Shown: positions 1 through 8,764 of the stretch, piece after piece
How positions within the stretch are numbered: the first letter of the stretch is position 1
Layout: every line of letters starts with the position of its first letter
Source: Actinomycetes bacterium
GTDB taxonomy: Bacteria; Actinomycetota; Actinomycetes; Propionibacteriales; Propionibacteriaceae
Length of the DNA stretch: 39,563 nucleotides
Reading direction: 5' to 3'
NCBI GenBank assembly: GCA_023460935.1
Contig: JAEWOI010000018.1
Span: 1 to 39,563 of the forward strand
Notes under the pieces: model-generated
Database searches by the model: none
The model's input: the letters and a program-made list of their open reading frames with translations, nothing else
What the model was told of the DNA's origin: nothing
Made by a program: the position numbers and the translations under genes

Positions 1-13
1 CCGGGGGGTCTGG

Positions 14-57
14 TTGGCGGGGGGGCCCCGGGTCCCCGGGCCCCGGGGGCCCGACCA
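14..57. repeat. GC-only inverted-repeat tract, possible terminator
   Basis: Alternating runs of G and C (for example GGGGCCCC followed by CCCGGGCCCC) can fold into several overlapping stems. The tract lies just past the stop codon of the glucanase gene on the minus strand, so it could terminate that transcript. The stems are imperfect and there is no T-tract. It is also the window edge, and such tracts are prone to sequencing error. Confidence 0.3.
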
Positions 58-73
58 AGGCGGTTCGCAGTGC

Positions 74-2074
74 CTAGACCTGCCGCGGCAGGGTGCGCAG
101 GCTGCTGGCCATGTGGTAGCCCAGGTCCTGGGTGGAGATGCTGGACTTCACCGCGCTGGCGGTCTGTACCTTGGCCACGGTGCTGCCGCCGCGGGCCAGT
201 GTGGCGCTGACCGTGCCGGTGGCCAGGGAGAACGTCTTGGCCGACACCCCGGCCGGCGCCGAGTAGGTCTGCGTCTTGCCGCCGATGACCACCGAAACGG
301 TGCCCGGCTCGGTCAGCATGCTGAGCACCTCGACCGTGTTGCGCGGAGCTGTCCGGTCACCGCTCCAGACCTGCATCAGGGACGTCTGCAGCGTGGGCTT
401 CAGCGAGTAGGCGTGGGTGCGGTGCGAAAGGTACAGCGCATCGCGGACGATGGGCTGGTAGCTGCCCGTCTGGAACCGTGCCATGTAGTAGGCGCTGATG
501 TCGAGGATCGACCAGCCGTGCTGCATGGACGGGGCGAACGAAGTCGTCTCGGAGTAGTCGTTCCAGGTGGTGAGCAGGACCATGTCGGCGCCGTCGTTGA
601 TGGCGCGCTGCCAGGACAGCCGCAGGGTCTCGGTGTTGCCGGCCTCGTCGTAGACCGAACCGACGGGGCGGGCGTCCTGCATTGCCACCGGGTGCATCCA
701 CAGCTTGCCGAGCGCGTGCGCGTTCTTGGCCTGGTTGGCACCGTCGTTGACGTCGTCGGGGTTACGGGCACCCCACTCGCCGAAGCCGATGCTGATCGAC
801 TTGAAGGTGTCCATGCTGCGCACGTTGAGGAACACCGGGAACAGCGAGGTGCTGACGCCGTGGGTGTTCTTCATGGTGTTCATCACTCCGGTCCACCACG
901 ACACCGTCTTGGCCTCGGCCTTGAACGGGGACAGGACCACCTTCCCGTCACGCTTGTAGACCGAGGAGTAGTCGGAGATCGAGGCCATGGCCTTGGCGAA
1001 GTCGGCAGCGGAGAGCGAACCGGTGCTGGCGGTCATGTCGGGCTGCAGCATGATCTTGAAGTTCGGCGACACCGCTGCCGCTGCCTTGAGCAGCCGGATC
1101 GTGGCGTCCCAGTTGCTGCCGGTGACGTTCAGGATGTCCACGGCGAAGCCGTCGATGCCGGCCGCCATCGCCTGCCGGACCTCGGCCTTCATGTTCTCCA
1201 GCTTGTAGTCGCCGGAGATCGGGTCCTGGGGCACCGGGCGGTCCCGCAGGAGCCCGCCGACGGCACGGAACTTACCGTTCTCGCCGTCAGGGTTGCGGTA
1301 GTGCTTGTTGTAGTAGTCGGTCGCCGGCGCGGCGTTGTCGATCGAGACCGGGTACGGCGGGAAGTAGTGGGCGAAGACCAGCTTCTTGTGGGTGGAGAAG
1401 GCCGGCACGTCGATCGCCGCCCGCTCGGCGGGCTTGGCGAGGGAGCTGGGGTCGGACGACCCGGTGCCGGGGTCCGGCTCGGTGCGGCCGTCGTCGGTGG
1501 GCGCTTCGGTGGTGGTCAGCCGCAGCTGGGGCTTGCCGGCCCCGGTGGAGTAGATCGACACCTTGCCGCTGGCGGTGGTGTTCAGCGCCAGGGCCGTGGT
1601 GGTACCGGTCACCGCGGACGGGTTCAGCGTGACCGCCGTCCGGGTGCCCTTCTTCAGGCTGGCCGAGGTGCCGACCACGGCACCGACGGTCGGGGCGGAC
1701 GCTGCGGTGATGGTCTTGATCGCCTTCACCGCCGCGGGTCGCACCGAGACCTTCAGGCCGCTCTTCTGGGTGTACTTGGGGGTGAACAGCAGTTCGGCCT
1801 TGACCACCTTCGACGGGTCGACACCGGAGGTGTCGAACTGGAGGTGGGCGCGGTACTGGGACTTGCTCGCAGACACGTAGGTGTAGCTGGAGTAGTTCTT
1901 GGTCTTGGCGTACGTGTTGGTGAAGGTCGCGGCCGCGACTGGCACGGAGGTCGTGGTATCGGCGGCGGTCGCCACCTGTGCGGGGAGGAGCGAGGTGGCC
2001 ACCAGTGCGGATGACCCGATCAGGGCCAGCAACAGTCTGGGTGCACGCCTTGCGGCTCGCATGGCATACGGCAT
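74..2074 (-). CDS. Secreted GH71-like alpha-1,3-glucanase with N-terminal DNRLRE-type domain
   Basis: The 666-residue product begins with a basic segment and hydrophobic core ending in AQVATAA, a signal peptide probably cleaved near residue 38. Residues about 45-190 form a beta-rich module of the DNRLRE/CBM96 kind (motifs YVSASKSQYRAHLQFD and VVKAELLF). A Thr/Pro/Asp-rich linker follows at about 190-215. From about 230 the catalytic part reads FAHYFPPYPVS, then AGIDGFAVDIL, FKIMLQPDM and LTTWNDYSE, the pattern of family GH71 enzymes, which cleave alpha-1,3-glucan of fungal walls or dextran-like polymers. A beta-rich tail of about 95 residues follows. The catalytic acids are not assigned with certainty. 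An ATG four codons downstream (2062) is an alternative start. The gene stands alone behind an AT-rich promoter region. Family call fairly sure; exact substrate inferred. Confidence 0.8.
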   Translation of the reverse strand: MPYAMRAARRAPRLLLALIGSSALVATSLLPAQVATAADTTTSVPVAAATFTNTYAKTKNYSSYTYVSASKSQYRAHLQFDTSGVDPSKVVKAELLFTPKYTQKSGLKVSVRPAAVKAIKTITAASAPTVGAVVGTSASLKKGTRTAVTLNPSAVTGTTTALALNTTASGKVSIYSTGAGKPQLRLTTTEAPTDDGRTEPDPGTGSSDPSSLAKPAERAAIDVPAFSTHKKLVFAHYFPPYPVSIDNAAPATDYYNKHYRNPDGENGKFRAVGGLLRDRPVPQDPISGDYKLENMKAEVRQAMAAGIDGFAVDILNVTGSNWDATIRLLKAAAAVSPNFKIMLQPDMTASTGSLSAADFAKAMASISDYSSVYKRDGKVVLSPFKAEAKTVSWWTGVMNTMKNTHGVSTSLFPVFLNVRSMDTFKSISIGFGEWGARNPDDVNDGANQAKNAHALGKLWMHPVAMQDARPVGSVYDEAGNTETLRLSWQRAINDGADMVLLTTWNDYSETTSFAPSMQHGWSILDISAYYMARFQTGSYQPIVRDALYLSHRTHAYSLKPTLQTSLMQVWSGDRTAPRNTVEVLSMLTEPGTVSVVIGGKTQTYSAPAGVSAKTFSLATGTVSATLARGGSTVAKVQTASAVKSSISTQDLGYHMASSLRTLPRQV

Positions 2075-2162
2075 CGGGGGTTGCCTTCCAGGAGCTTGTT
2101 CGGGGGGAACAGCTGTTGAGTGTCGGTTGGGAACTGCTCGGGCGTTCCAGGGGGGAACGGCA

Positions 2163-2215
2163 TAACCTTAACAAAGATGAGAGCGACTGAGAAATCGTTT
2201 AACAAAATCTCAGGA
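2163..2215 (-). promoter_or_regulatory. Candidate promoter/operator region of the glucanase gene
   Basis: This is the most AT-rich patch of the first 2.3 kb. On the minus strand it holds TCTCAG-N4-TCTCAT, a direct repeat with 10-bp period (2178-2193 on the plus strand as TGAGAG..TGAGAA). A flanking inverted arm CTGAGA/TCTCAG lies at 2187-2192 and 2208-2213. A TANNNT-type hexamer, TAAGGT, lies just downstream on the minus strand. Direct repeats with this period are typical of OmpR-family regulator sites. The sites are visible; their function is inferred. Confidence 0.4.
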
Positions 2216-2232
2216 ATCTGTGGAGTGTCGGT

Positions 2233-3087
2233 TCAGCCTGCGTAGCCGGCCGGTGGCATGCCGCTGACTCCGGGGGAGTGGCAGAACAGCGAGCCCGCTG
2301 CCGGCTCGGCGTCCTCGGCGAGGTCCTCCCAGGTGGTGGTCAGGTAGAGCACGTCCAGTTCCGGGCCGCCGAAGCAGCAGGCGGTCACCTTCGACACCCC
2401 GGGCACCTCGACCACTGCGTCGAGCTGTCCGGAGGCGTCGTGGCGCTGCACGCACCCCGCGCCGTAGCGGGCCGTCCAGACCCCGCCCTCGGCATCCACG
2501 CAGAGCCCGTCCGGGGCGCCCTGGTTGGAGCGGCTGAACACCCGGCGGCCGCTGGGGCCCTCCAGCGGGTCGTAGTCGAACGCCCAGGTCACCCCGTCCC
2601 CGGAGTCGTTCAGGTACATGGTCTGGCTGTCCGGGCTCCAGGCCAGGCCGTTGCTGATGGTGAGCCCCCCGACCACCGGGCGGGGCCGCCGGGAACCGGC
2701 ATCGAGCTGGTAGAGCGAGCCGGCTCCGGCGGTGAACCCGTAGGCGAGGGTGCCGATCCAGAACCCGCCGTCCGGGTCGCAGCCCCCCTCGTTGCAGCGC
2801 ATGCCCGGGTCGCCGTCGACGGGCACGAATCCGGCCAGGTCGGAAAGGTCGTCGAAGTTGCTGAGCGCGAGGTCGTGCTCCCTCGCCACGATCGCGCCCC
2901 CGCCCAGCCGGGGCCGGATCACCGCTGCCACGGCCGAGGCCACCGGGGTGCGCAGCACCTCGTTCCCGACGAGGGTGAGCACGTCGCCGGCGAACATGTC
3001 GACGAAGCGCAACTGCTGCCACCGCTCCCACCACACCGGCCCCTCGCCGTGGAAGCAGACCCGTCCGGTCACCCGCTCGGCACGCAT
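2233..3087 (-). CDS. SMP-30/gluconolactonase/LRE family protein
   Basis: The roughly 284-residue protein has the six-bladed propeller signature of the SMP-30 lactonases: HGEGPVWW near the N-terminus (metal-ligand Glu), ISNGLAWSPDSQTMYLNDSGDG in the middle (ligand Asn) and APDGLCVDAEGGVW (ligand Asp). Members hydrolyse sugar lactones or related esters in the cytoplasm using a divalent metal. The ATG at 3087 (MRAERVTGRV) is chosen because family members begin a few residues before the HGEGPVW motif; an upstream start at 3132 would add 15 low-complexity residues. The gene is divergent from ppdK and has no sugar-pathway neighbours, so the substrate cannot be deduced. Confidence 0.8.
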   Translation of the reverse strand: MRAERVTGRVCFHGEGPVWWERWQQLRFVDMFAGDVLTLVGNEVLRTPVASAVAAVIRPRLGGGAIVAREHDLALSNFDDLSDLAGFVPVDGDPGMRCNEGGCDPDGGFWIGTLAYGFTAGAGSLYQLDAGSRRPRPVVGGLTISNGLAWSPDSQTMYLNDSGDGVTWAFDYDPLEGPSGRRVFSRSNQGAPDGLCVDAEGGVWTARYGAGCVQRHDASGQLDAVVEVPGVSKVTACCFGGPELDVLYLTTTWEDLAEDAEPAAGSLFCHSPGVSGMPPAGYAG

Positions 3088-3307
3088 GCGGTCATGGTCG
3101 GGATCTGGGGGTGCGGTGTCAACGTCCAGCACTCGGGCAGGCGCCGGACGGGTGTGACCCCCGCCATGGGAGGCGATACGGTTGGACTCGTCTGCGCCAA
3201 GGCGTCGGGGTGCTCCGCCGACGCCGTGGGTCAGGTCACTGCCGACCAGTGCGATCGTGACCCATGCCGGCCACCACTGGAGCCCATGAAGGAGATTCTG
3301 CTTTCAG

Positions 3308-5938
3308 ATGACTGACCACAAGTTTGTTTACGAGTTCAGCGAGGGCGACGCCTCGATGCGCAACCTGCTGGGTGGCAAGGGTGCCAACCTGGCCGAGATG
3401 ACCGGGCTGGGCATGCCCGTGCCGCAGGGCTTCACGATCACCACCGAGGCCTGCACCCAGTACTACGCCGACGGCGAGGTCATCAACGACTCGATCCGCG
3501 CCGAGATCCTCGCCTACATCGGCAAGCTCGAGGAGATCACCGGGAAGAAGTTCGGCGACCCGGCCAACCCGCTGCTGGTCTCCGTCCGCTCCGGCTCCCG
3601 CGCCTCGATGCCGGGCATGATGGACACGATCCTCAACCTGGGCATGAACGACACCGTCGTCGAGGCCTTCGCCGAGAAGACCGGCAACCCGCGGTTCGCC
3701 TACGACTCCTACCGCCGCTTCATCCAGATGTACTCCGACGTCGTCATGGAGGTGGGCAAGTCCTACTTCGAGGAGCTCATCGACGAGATGAAGGAGAAGC
3801 GCGGCGTCAAGCAGGACGTCGAGCTCACCGCTGACGACCTGAAGGAGCTGGCGGAGGAGTTCAAGGCCCAGTACAAGGCCAAGATCGGCGCCGACTTCCC
3901 GTCCGACCCGGTCGAGCAGCTGTTCGGCGCCATCAAGGCAGTGTTCCGCTCCTGGGACAACCCGCGCGCGGTGTACTACCGCCGCATGAACGACATCCCG
4001 TCCGACTGGGGCACGGCCGTCAACGTGCAGTCGATGGTCTTCGGCAACATGGGCGACACCTCCGGCACCGGCGTGGCGTTCTCCCGCAACCCGGCCACCG
4101 GCGACAAGGGCCTCTACGGCGAGTTCCTGATGAACGCCCAGGGTGAGGACGTCGTCGCCGGCATCCGTACCCCGGAGACGATCGACCAGCTGAAGGATGA
4201 GAACCCGGCCGTCTACGACCAGTTCGTCGAGATCGTCGGCAAGCTGGAGGACCACTACGCCGACATGCAGGACATGGAGTTCACGATCGAAGAGGGCAAG
4301 CTCTTCATGCTCCAGACCCGCAACGGCAAGCGCACCGCCGCCGCGGCGTTCAAGATCGCCTGTGACCTGGTCGACGAGGGCAAGATCACCAAGGAGAAGG
4401 CCGTCTCCATGATCGACCCCAAGCAGATCGACGCCCTGCTCCACCCGCAGTTCGACGCGCCGAAGCTGAAGGCCGCAACGGTCATCGGCAAGGGCCTGCC
4501 GGCCTCCCCCGGCGCAGCCACCGGCAAGGTCTCGTTCACAGCCGAGGACGCAGCCCGCCGCGGCAAGGCCGGCGAGTCGGTCATCCTGGTGCGCCTGGAG
4601 ACCACTCCGGAGGACATCGAGGGCATGCACTACGCCAAGGGCATCCTCACCGCCCGCGGTGGCATGACCTCCCACGCCGCGGTCGTGGCCCGCGGCATGG
4701 GCACCTGTTGCGTCTCCGGCCTGGGCGAAATCGCCTTCGGCTCCGACGGCAAGTCCTTCACCCTGGGCGGCCAGACCTTCACCGAGAACGCCTGGATCTC
4801 CCTCGACGGCTCCACCGGCAACGTGTACGGCGAGGAAATCGACACCGTCCCCGCCGACGTGTCCGGCTACTTCGGCCGCGTCATCGAGTGGGCGGACGAG
4901 TTCCGCACCATGAAGGTCCGCACCAACGCCGACACCCCGGCCGACGCCCGCCAGGCGCGCGAGTTCGGGGCCGAGGGCATCGGGCTGTGCCGCACCGAGC
5001 ACATGTTCTTCGAGGCCGACCGGATCGCGGCCATCCGCGAGATGATCGTCTCCAAGACCGTCGAGCAGCGCGAGGCCGCCCTGGCCAAGCTGCTGCCGAT
5101 GCAGCGCGGCGACTTCGAGGGCATCTACGAGGCGATGGAGGGCCTGCCGGTCACCGTCCGCCTGCTCGACCCGCCGCTGCACGAGTTCCTGCCGACCGAC
5201 GAGGGTGACATCAACGCGCTGGCCGCGGAGATGAAGCTCGAGGTCTCCGAGCTCAAGGAGATCATCGCCTCCCTGCATGAGTTCAACCCGATGATGGGCC
5301 ACCGCGGCTGCCGCCTCGACGTGACCTACCCCGAGATCGGCGCCATGCAGACCCGGGCCATCATCGAGGCAGCGATCAACGTGCAGAAGGCCCACCCGGA
5401 GTGGAAGCTGGTGCCGGAGATCATGATCCCGCTGGTGGGCGAGGTGAAGGAGCTGGCGTTCGTCAAGAAGATCGTCACCGACACCGCGGACGCCATCATC
5501 GCCGAGTCCGGCATCGAGCTGGACTACCTGGTGGGCACGATGATCGAGATCCCGCGCGCGGCCATCACCGCGGACGAGATCGCGAAGGAGGCCGAGTTCT
5601 TCTCCTTCGGCACCAACGACCTCACCCAGATGACCTTCGGGTTCAGCCGGGATGACGCCGGGAAGTTCCTCGACGCCTACTACGCGACGAAGATCTACGA
5701 GAGCGACCCGTTCGCCCGGCTCGACCAGGTCGGCGTCGGCAAGCTGGTCAAGACCGCCGTCGAGCTGGGCCAGTCGACCCGTCCCGACATCAAGCTGGGC
5801 ATCTGCGGTGAGCACGGTGGCGACCCGTCGTCCATCGAGTTCTGCCAGCAGGTGGGGTTGAACTACGTGTCCTGCTCGCCGTTCCGCGTGCCGATCGCCC
5901 GGCTCGCTGCGGCCCAGGCTGCGCTGAAGAACAAGTAG
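3308..5938 (+). CDS. ppdK: Pyruvate, phosphate dikinase
   Basis: The 876-residue protein has full family length. It interconverts pyruvate, ATP and phosphate with PEP, AMP and pyrophosphate. The N-terminal nucleotide-binding domain begins LLGGKGANLAEM. The swivelling domain carries the phosphohistidine in GGMTSHAAVVARGMG (His about 456). The C-terminal PEP/pyruvate barrel ends with GICGEHGGDP, whose Cys (about 833) is the conserved catalytic acid. The ATG at 3308 is preceded by GAAGGAGAT, a good ribosome binding site. The gene is monocistronic; no PPDK regulatory protein (DUF299) gene lies beside it. A strong hairpin follows the stop. In actinobacteria the enzyme may work toward gluconeogenesis or pyrophosphate-dependent glycolysis; the sequence does not say which. 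Confidence 0.97.
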   Translation: MTDHKFVYEFSEGDASMRNLLGGKGANLAEMTGLGMPVPQGFTITTEACTQYYADGEVINDSIRAEILAYIGKLEEITGKKFGDPANPLLVSVRSGSRASMPGMMDTILNLGMNDTVVEAFAEKTGNPRFAYDSYRRFIQMYSDVVMEVGKSYFEELIDEMKEKRGVKQDVELTADDLKELAEEFKAQYKAKIGADFPSDPVEQLFGAIKAVFRSWDNPRAVYYRRMNDIPSDWGTAVNVQSMVFGNMGDTSGTGVAFSRNPATGDKGLYGEFLMNAQGEDVVAGIRTPETIDQLKDENPAVYDQFVEIVGKLEDHYADMQDMEFTIEEGKLFMLQTRNGKRTAAAAFKIACDLVDEGKITKEKAVSMIDPKQIDALLHPQFDAPKLKAATVIGKGLPASPGAATGKVSFTAEDAARRGKAGESVILVRLETTPEDIEGMHYAKGILTARGGMTSHAAVVARGMGTCCVSGLGEIAFGSDGKSFTLGGQTFTENAWISLDGSTGNVYGEEIDTVPADVSGYFGRVIEWADEFRTMKVRTNADTPADARQAREFGAEGIGLCRTEHMFFEADRIAAIREMIVSKTVEQREAALAKLLPMQRGDFEGIYEAMEGLPVTVRLLDPPLHEFLPTDEGDINALAAEMKLEVSELKEIIASLHEFNPMMGHRGCRLDVTYPEIGAMQTRAIIEAAINVQKAHPEWKLVPEIMIPLVGEVKELAFVKKIVTDTADAIIAESGIELDYLVGTMIEIPRAAITADEIAKEAEFFSFGTNDLTQMTFGFSRDDAGKFLDAYYATKIYESDPFARLDQVGVGKLVKTAVELGQSTRPDIKLGICGEHGGDPSSIEFCQQVGLNYVSCSPFRVPIARLAAAQAALKNK

Positions 5939-5956
5939 TCCCCCAGCCAGCACCGA

Positions 5957-5984
5957 GGGGCCCGATCCGCACGGATCGGGCCCC
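5957..5984. terminator. Bidirectional terminator-like hairpin between ppdK and licD
   Basis: A perfect 13-bp inverted repeat (arms 5957-5969 and 5972-5984, starting GGGGCCCGATCCG) lies between the convergent ppdK and LicD genes. Its right arm touches the LicD-family stop codon. There is no long T-run, as is common in high-GC actinobacteria. Position and symmetry support termination in both directions. Confidence 0.7.
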
Positions 5985-6821
5985 TCAGCTTTCGTCCGGG
6001 GAGGAGTCGCGCAGGACGAAGGCCTCGAAGGTGTGCTGCGATCGTCGCTGTGACTCCGGGGGCAGCTCGAGGTAGTCGCCGTACAGGCCGCGCAGGATCC
6101 GGTGGTACCGGCCCGGGGCGCGGAGCTGCCTGCCCTCGAACTGCAGCCGGGCCACGGGGGTGTACCAGGAGGCGGGGAACCACTGCTCGCGGCCACGCCC
6201 GCCCAGCCGGCTGCCGACCAGCTCTCCGTCGGGTCGGACGATCAGCCGGTCGATCAGGGACAGTGCCGCCGGGACGCTCAGCGGCCGGCTCAGCGCACGG
6301 GTGACCCGCAACAGCGCGGCCCTGCCACGGCTGCGGCCCGGCCGCGGTGGCAGGATCTTGGCCAGGATGATCAAACGCAGCGCGCGCACGAGCAGGTCGT
6401 TGGCGTGCCGGCCCAGGGCGGTGCGCGGCAGCCCGTCCAGCGGCCAGATGTCGAGGTTGACCCCGCCCCAGCCGGTGTACCGCGGCTCGAGCCGCTCGAT
6501 GACCAGCGTCGAGGTGTCGCACAGCTTGGCGTAGCCGAACGGGAACCCCGCCGCGCTGTGCCGGCTGACCAGCCGCAGGCCCAACGGCTCGAGGTCGAGC
6601 GTCAGCAGGCGTTGGTAGTCACGGCGGGGCATCGCGAGGTCGATGTCGTCGTCCCAGGGGATGAAGCCACCGTGGCGGGCGCAGCCGATCAGGGTGCCGT
6701 AGTAGGCGAAGTAGCTCAGGTCGTGTCTCGCGCAGAGCTCGAGGAACTGGTCCAGCACCCGCAATTGGATCCGGCGCACCTGGTCGGGGTGCAGCCGGTC
6801 GGATTCGTCTGGATCGGGCAT
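5985..6821 (-). CDS. LicD family phosphotransferase
   Basis: The 278-residue protein has the LicD/fukutin nucleotidyltransferase-fold signature near its N-terminus: YYGTLIGCARHGGFIPWDD followed by DIDLAMPRRDY, giving the metal-binding Asp cluster. LicD proteins transfer phosphorylcholine or a related phospho-alcohol from a CDP donor onto a surface glycan. The fold and motif are clear. The donor and acceptor are not, because no CDP-choline, teichoic-acid or polysaccharide genes are adjacent. There is no signal peptide; the protein is expected at the cytoplasmic face. The ATG at 6821 follows AGGGGA; a TTG at 6842 in frame would add seven residues. The gene is convergent with ppdK and divergent from a lipoprotein gene. 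Confidence 0.85.
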   Translation of the reverse strand: MPDPDESDRLHPDQVRRIQLRVLDQFLELCARHDLSYFAYYGTLIGCARHGGFIPWDDDIDLAMPRRDYQRLLTLDLEPLGLRLVSRHSAAGFPFGYAKLCDTSTLVIERLEPRYTGWGGVNLDIWPLDGLPRTALGRHANDLLVRALRLIILAKILPPRPGRSRGRAALLRVTRALSRPLSVPAALSLIDRLIVRPDGELVGSRLGGRGREQWFPASWYTPVARLQFEGRQLRAPGRYHRILRGLYGDYLELPPESQRRSQHTFEAFVLRDSSPDES

Positions 6822-7191
6822 CAGTCCCCTGTGGCTAGGCAATCGGGCATCAGTGGGAGGGCAAGTGAACCCCAGGCCGGCAGCTTCCGGGCGGCCGTCT
6901 CAGGCCGGGAAACCACGAAGTCCGGGAAACCGACGGCCCGGTAACCAGCGGTTACCGGGCCGCGGCAGGGATTGCACAACCACATCCACCGTTCGGTGGG
7001 AAGATCAGCCCCCCTTGATCCGAGCGCACTCGGAGTGCCGCCCCAGTCCCCCCGAATCGGGGCTGCACGATCCAAGGATAGCCGGGCGGCGAGCGGGGCC
7101 GCCACAGGTCGGCGCGGCGGACCGGGACCGGTTCGGAGGTCCCCGGCGTGGCCGCCGGGTGCTGCGGGCGGCCTGGCCTGAGACTGGACCG
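6822..7191. other. 370-bp intergenic region with four compact hairpins
   Basis: No convincing gene is seen here. Four short perfect inverted repeats lie in 130 bases: 6934-6946/6950-6962 (13 bp, 3-nt loop, CGGCCCGGTAACC), 6986-6990/6995-6999 (CCACC/GGTGG), 7026-7031/7033-7038 (GCACTC/GAGTGC) and 7050-7055/7057-7062 (CCCCGA/TCGGGG). A 13-bp direct repeat ATCGGGCATCAGT occurs at 6813-6825 and 6842-6854 around the licD start. The hairpins could be an mRNA leader of the downstream lipoprotein gene, a small RNA or operators. No known riboswitch consensus is recognised. Confidence 0.5.
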
Positions 7192-8082
7192 ATGGACAGA
7201 CGCGGATTCCTGCTCGGGGCCGGCGCGCTCGCGCTGGCCGGTTGCGCTCGCGTGCCCCCTGCCGGTGTTTCCGGCCGTGCGACCCCCAGTTCCGGCCCCG
7301 CGCCGCTCGCGGTCGGCAGCGACGGCACCCTGGCAGGGGTGCTGCTGGCGCACCTGGTGGCGCAGGCATTGGTCACCGGCGGGCGGGAGGCAGCGGTCAC
7401 GGCCGCCGAGGCTGACTGGCTCGCCTCGCTGGGCGACGGCTCGCTCGCGGCGGTGCCGGACTACGCTGCCACCCTCTGGGCGGAACTGAGCGACGCGGAC
7501 GAGCCACCCGCAGCCCGGGCCGTGGTCACCGACGTGGCCACGCTGGTGGCTCCGGAGGTGAGCGCACTGGCAGCTGAGGCCGTCGACGGCAGCCTGGTCT
7601 GGCTGGTCACCCCCGCGACGGCCAAGGCGGGGATCACCAGCCTGAACCGGCTGACCGGCTGGGCGGACGGCAAGGCGGCCGCCGTGCCGGATCTGGCGCT
7701 GTCCAGGGCGGACGGTGTGCCGGGCCTGAAGGCCGTGTACGGCGCCGACCTGGTCCCCCGGACGGTTGCCGACCCGGCTGAGCGGGCTGCGCTGGTGGCC
7801 GGCGGGACAGCGGCGATCGGCGCCTTCCGCCGCACCGAGTACACCGGCGTGGCCGGGCTGGTAGCGCTCGATGACCCGGACCAGCTGGGTGCGCCCGACC
7901 CGCTGGTGCTGCTGCTGCACGCCGGACTGGCCGACTCCGAGCCCGACGCAGTGCTCGCCCTGGACGAGCTGGCCAGGGCACTGCGTACCGAGACGCTGCT
8001 GGACCTGCAGGCCAAGGTGGCCGGTGGTGCGCGGCCGGCCGAGGTCGCGCGGGCCTGGCTGGGCGAGGCGGGGGTGGCCTGA
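7192..8082 (+). CDS. Tat-type lipoprotein, glycine-betaine-type (OpuAC-like) substrate-binding protein
   Basis: The 296-residue product starts MDRRGFLLGAGALALAGCAR: a twin-arginine motif (DRRGFL), hydrophobic stretch and lipobox LAGC, so a folded lipoprotein anchored outside the membrane is predicted. The body resembles a shortened OpuAC/ProX-type binding protein: LAVGSDGTLAGVLLAHLVAQAL at the start, AAVPDYAATLWAEL, then LVWLVTPATAKAGITSL and VAGGTAAIGAFRRTEYTG. These proteins deliver quaternary amines to an ABC permease. No permease or ATPase gene is nearby, so it is an orphan here. The ATG was chosen because it begins the signal sequence; upstream in-frame codons are non-coding in character. 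Class call is moderate, ligand unknown. Confidence 0.7.
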   Translation: MDRRGFLLGAGALALAGCARVPPAGVSGRATPSSGPAPLAVGSDGTLAGVLLAHLVAQALVTGGREAAVTAAEADWLASLGDGSLAAVPDYAATLWAELSDADEPPAARAVVTDVATLVAPEVSALAAEAVDGSLVWLVTPATAKAGITSLNRLTGWADGKAAAVPDLALSRADGVPGLKAVYGADLVPRTVADPAERAALVAGGTAAIGAFRRTEYTGVAGLVALDDPDQLGAPDPLVLLLHAGLADSEPDAVLALDELARALRTETLLDLQAKVAGGARPAEVARAWLGEAGVA

Positions 8083-8092
8083 GCCGGCGGCC

Positions 8093-8764
8093 TCAGTAGC
8101 CCTCGGACCGGCCTCCGGCCAGCACCGCAGCGGTGCCCGACAGGCCGAGCCGGGTGGCGCCCGCCTCGATCATCGCCACGGCCGCAGCCCAGTCGCGGAT
8201 GCCACCGGACGCCTTCACGCCGAGCCTGCCGCCGACCGTGCGCGCCATCAGCTGCACGGCGTGCACCGAGGCACCACCGGCGGGGTGGTAGCCGGTGGAG
8301 GTCTTCACGAAGTCGGCCCCAGCCGCCTCAGCTGCGCGGCAGGCGGCAACGATCTCATCGTCGGTGAGGGCTGCGGACTCGATGATCACCTTCAGCACCC
8401 CGGGCGCAGGGACGGCTGCCCGCACCTCTGCGATCTCGGCCTGGGTGGCGTCCACCCGGCCGGCCTTGAGCAGGCCGAGGTCGATCACCATGTCGACCTC
8501 GTGCGCGCCCCGTCCGACCGCCTCGGCGGCCTCCGCGGCCTTCACCGAGGCGGTGTGCTTGCCGGAGGGGAAACCGCAGACGGTGGCGACCAGGACCCCA
8601 CCCAGGTCGCCCGTGACGGGCAGCTGGGAGGGTGACACGCAGATCGAGTAGGTGCCGAGCGCGACTGCCTCTGCGGCGAGCGCCGCGACATCGTCAGCGG
8701 TGGCGGTGGGTGCGAGGAGCGTGTGGTCCACGTAGCGGGCCAGTTCAGCCGGAGTCAGGTTCAC
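8093..8764 (-). CDS. deoC: Deoxyribose-phosphate aldolase
   Basis: The 223-residue enzyme splits 2-deoxyribose 5-phosphate into glyceraldehyde 3-phosphate and acetaldehyde in deoxynucleoside catabolism. The start YVDHTLLAPTAT, the segment VCGFPSGKH, the Schiff-base lysine in DFVKTSTGYHPAG (Lys 154) and the second lysine in GVKASGGIRD (Lys 184) are all present. Length is normal for the short bacterial form. The gene is convergent with the lipoprotein gene, only 10 bp from its stop, and has no deoA, deoB or deoD partner in the window. Confidence 0.96.
   Translation of the reverse strand: MNLTPAELARYVDHTLLAPTATADDVAALAAEAVALGTYSICVSPSQLPVTGDLGGVLVATVCGFPSGKHTASVKAAEAAEAVGRGAHEVDMVIDLGLLKAGRVDATQAEIAEVRAAVPAPGVLKVIIESAALTDDEIVAACRAAEAAGADFVKTSTGYHPAGGASVHAVQLMARTVGGRLGVKASGGIRDWAAAVAMIEAGATRLGLSGTAAVLAGGRSEGY

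Noticed and set aside
2110..2118. TTGAGTGTC before the glucanase gene as a heat-shock operator
   Set aside because: Only one half-site, no inverted partner.
3236..6196. Very long minus-strand open frame opposite ppdK
   Set aside because: It is antisense to a certain gene, rich in His, Val, Leu and Gly in the way high-GC shadow frames are, and shows no family motif.
7005..7400. Minus-strand open frames over the lipoprotein leader
   Set aside because: They overlap the signal-peptide coding region and show only Arg/Pro/Ala shadow composition.
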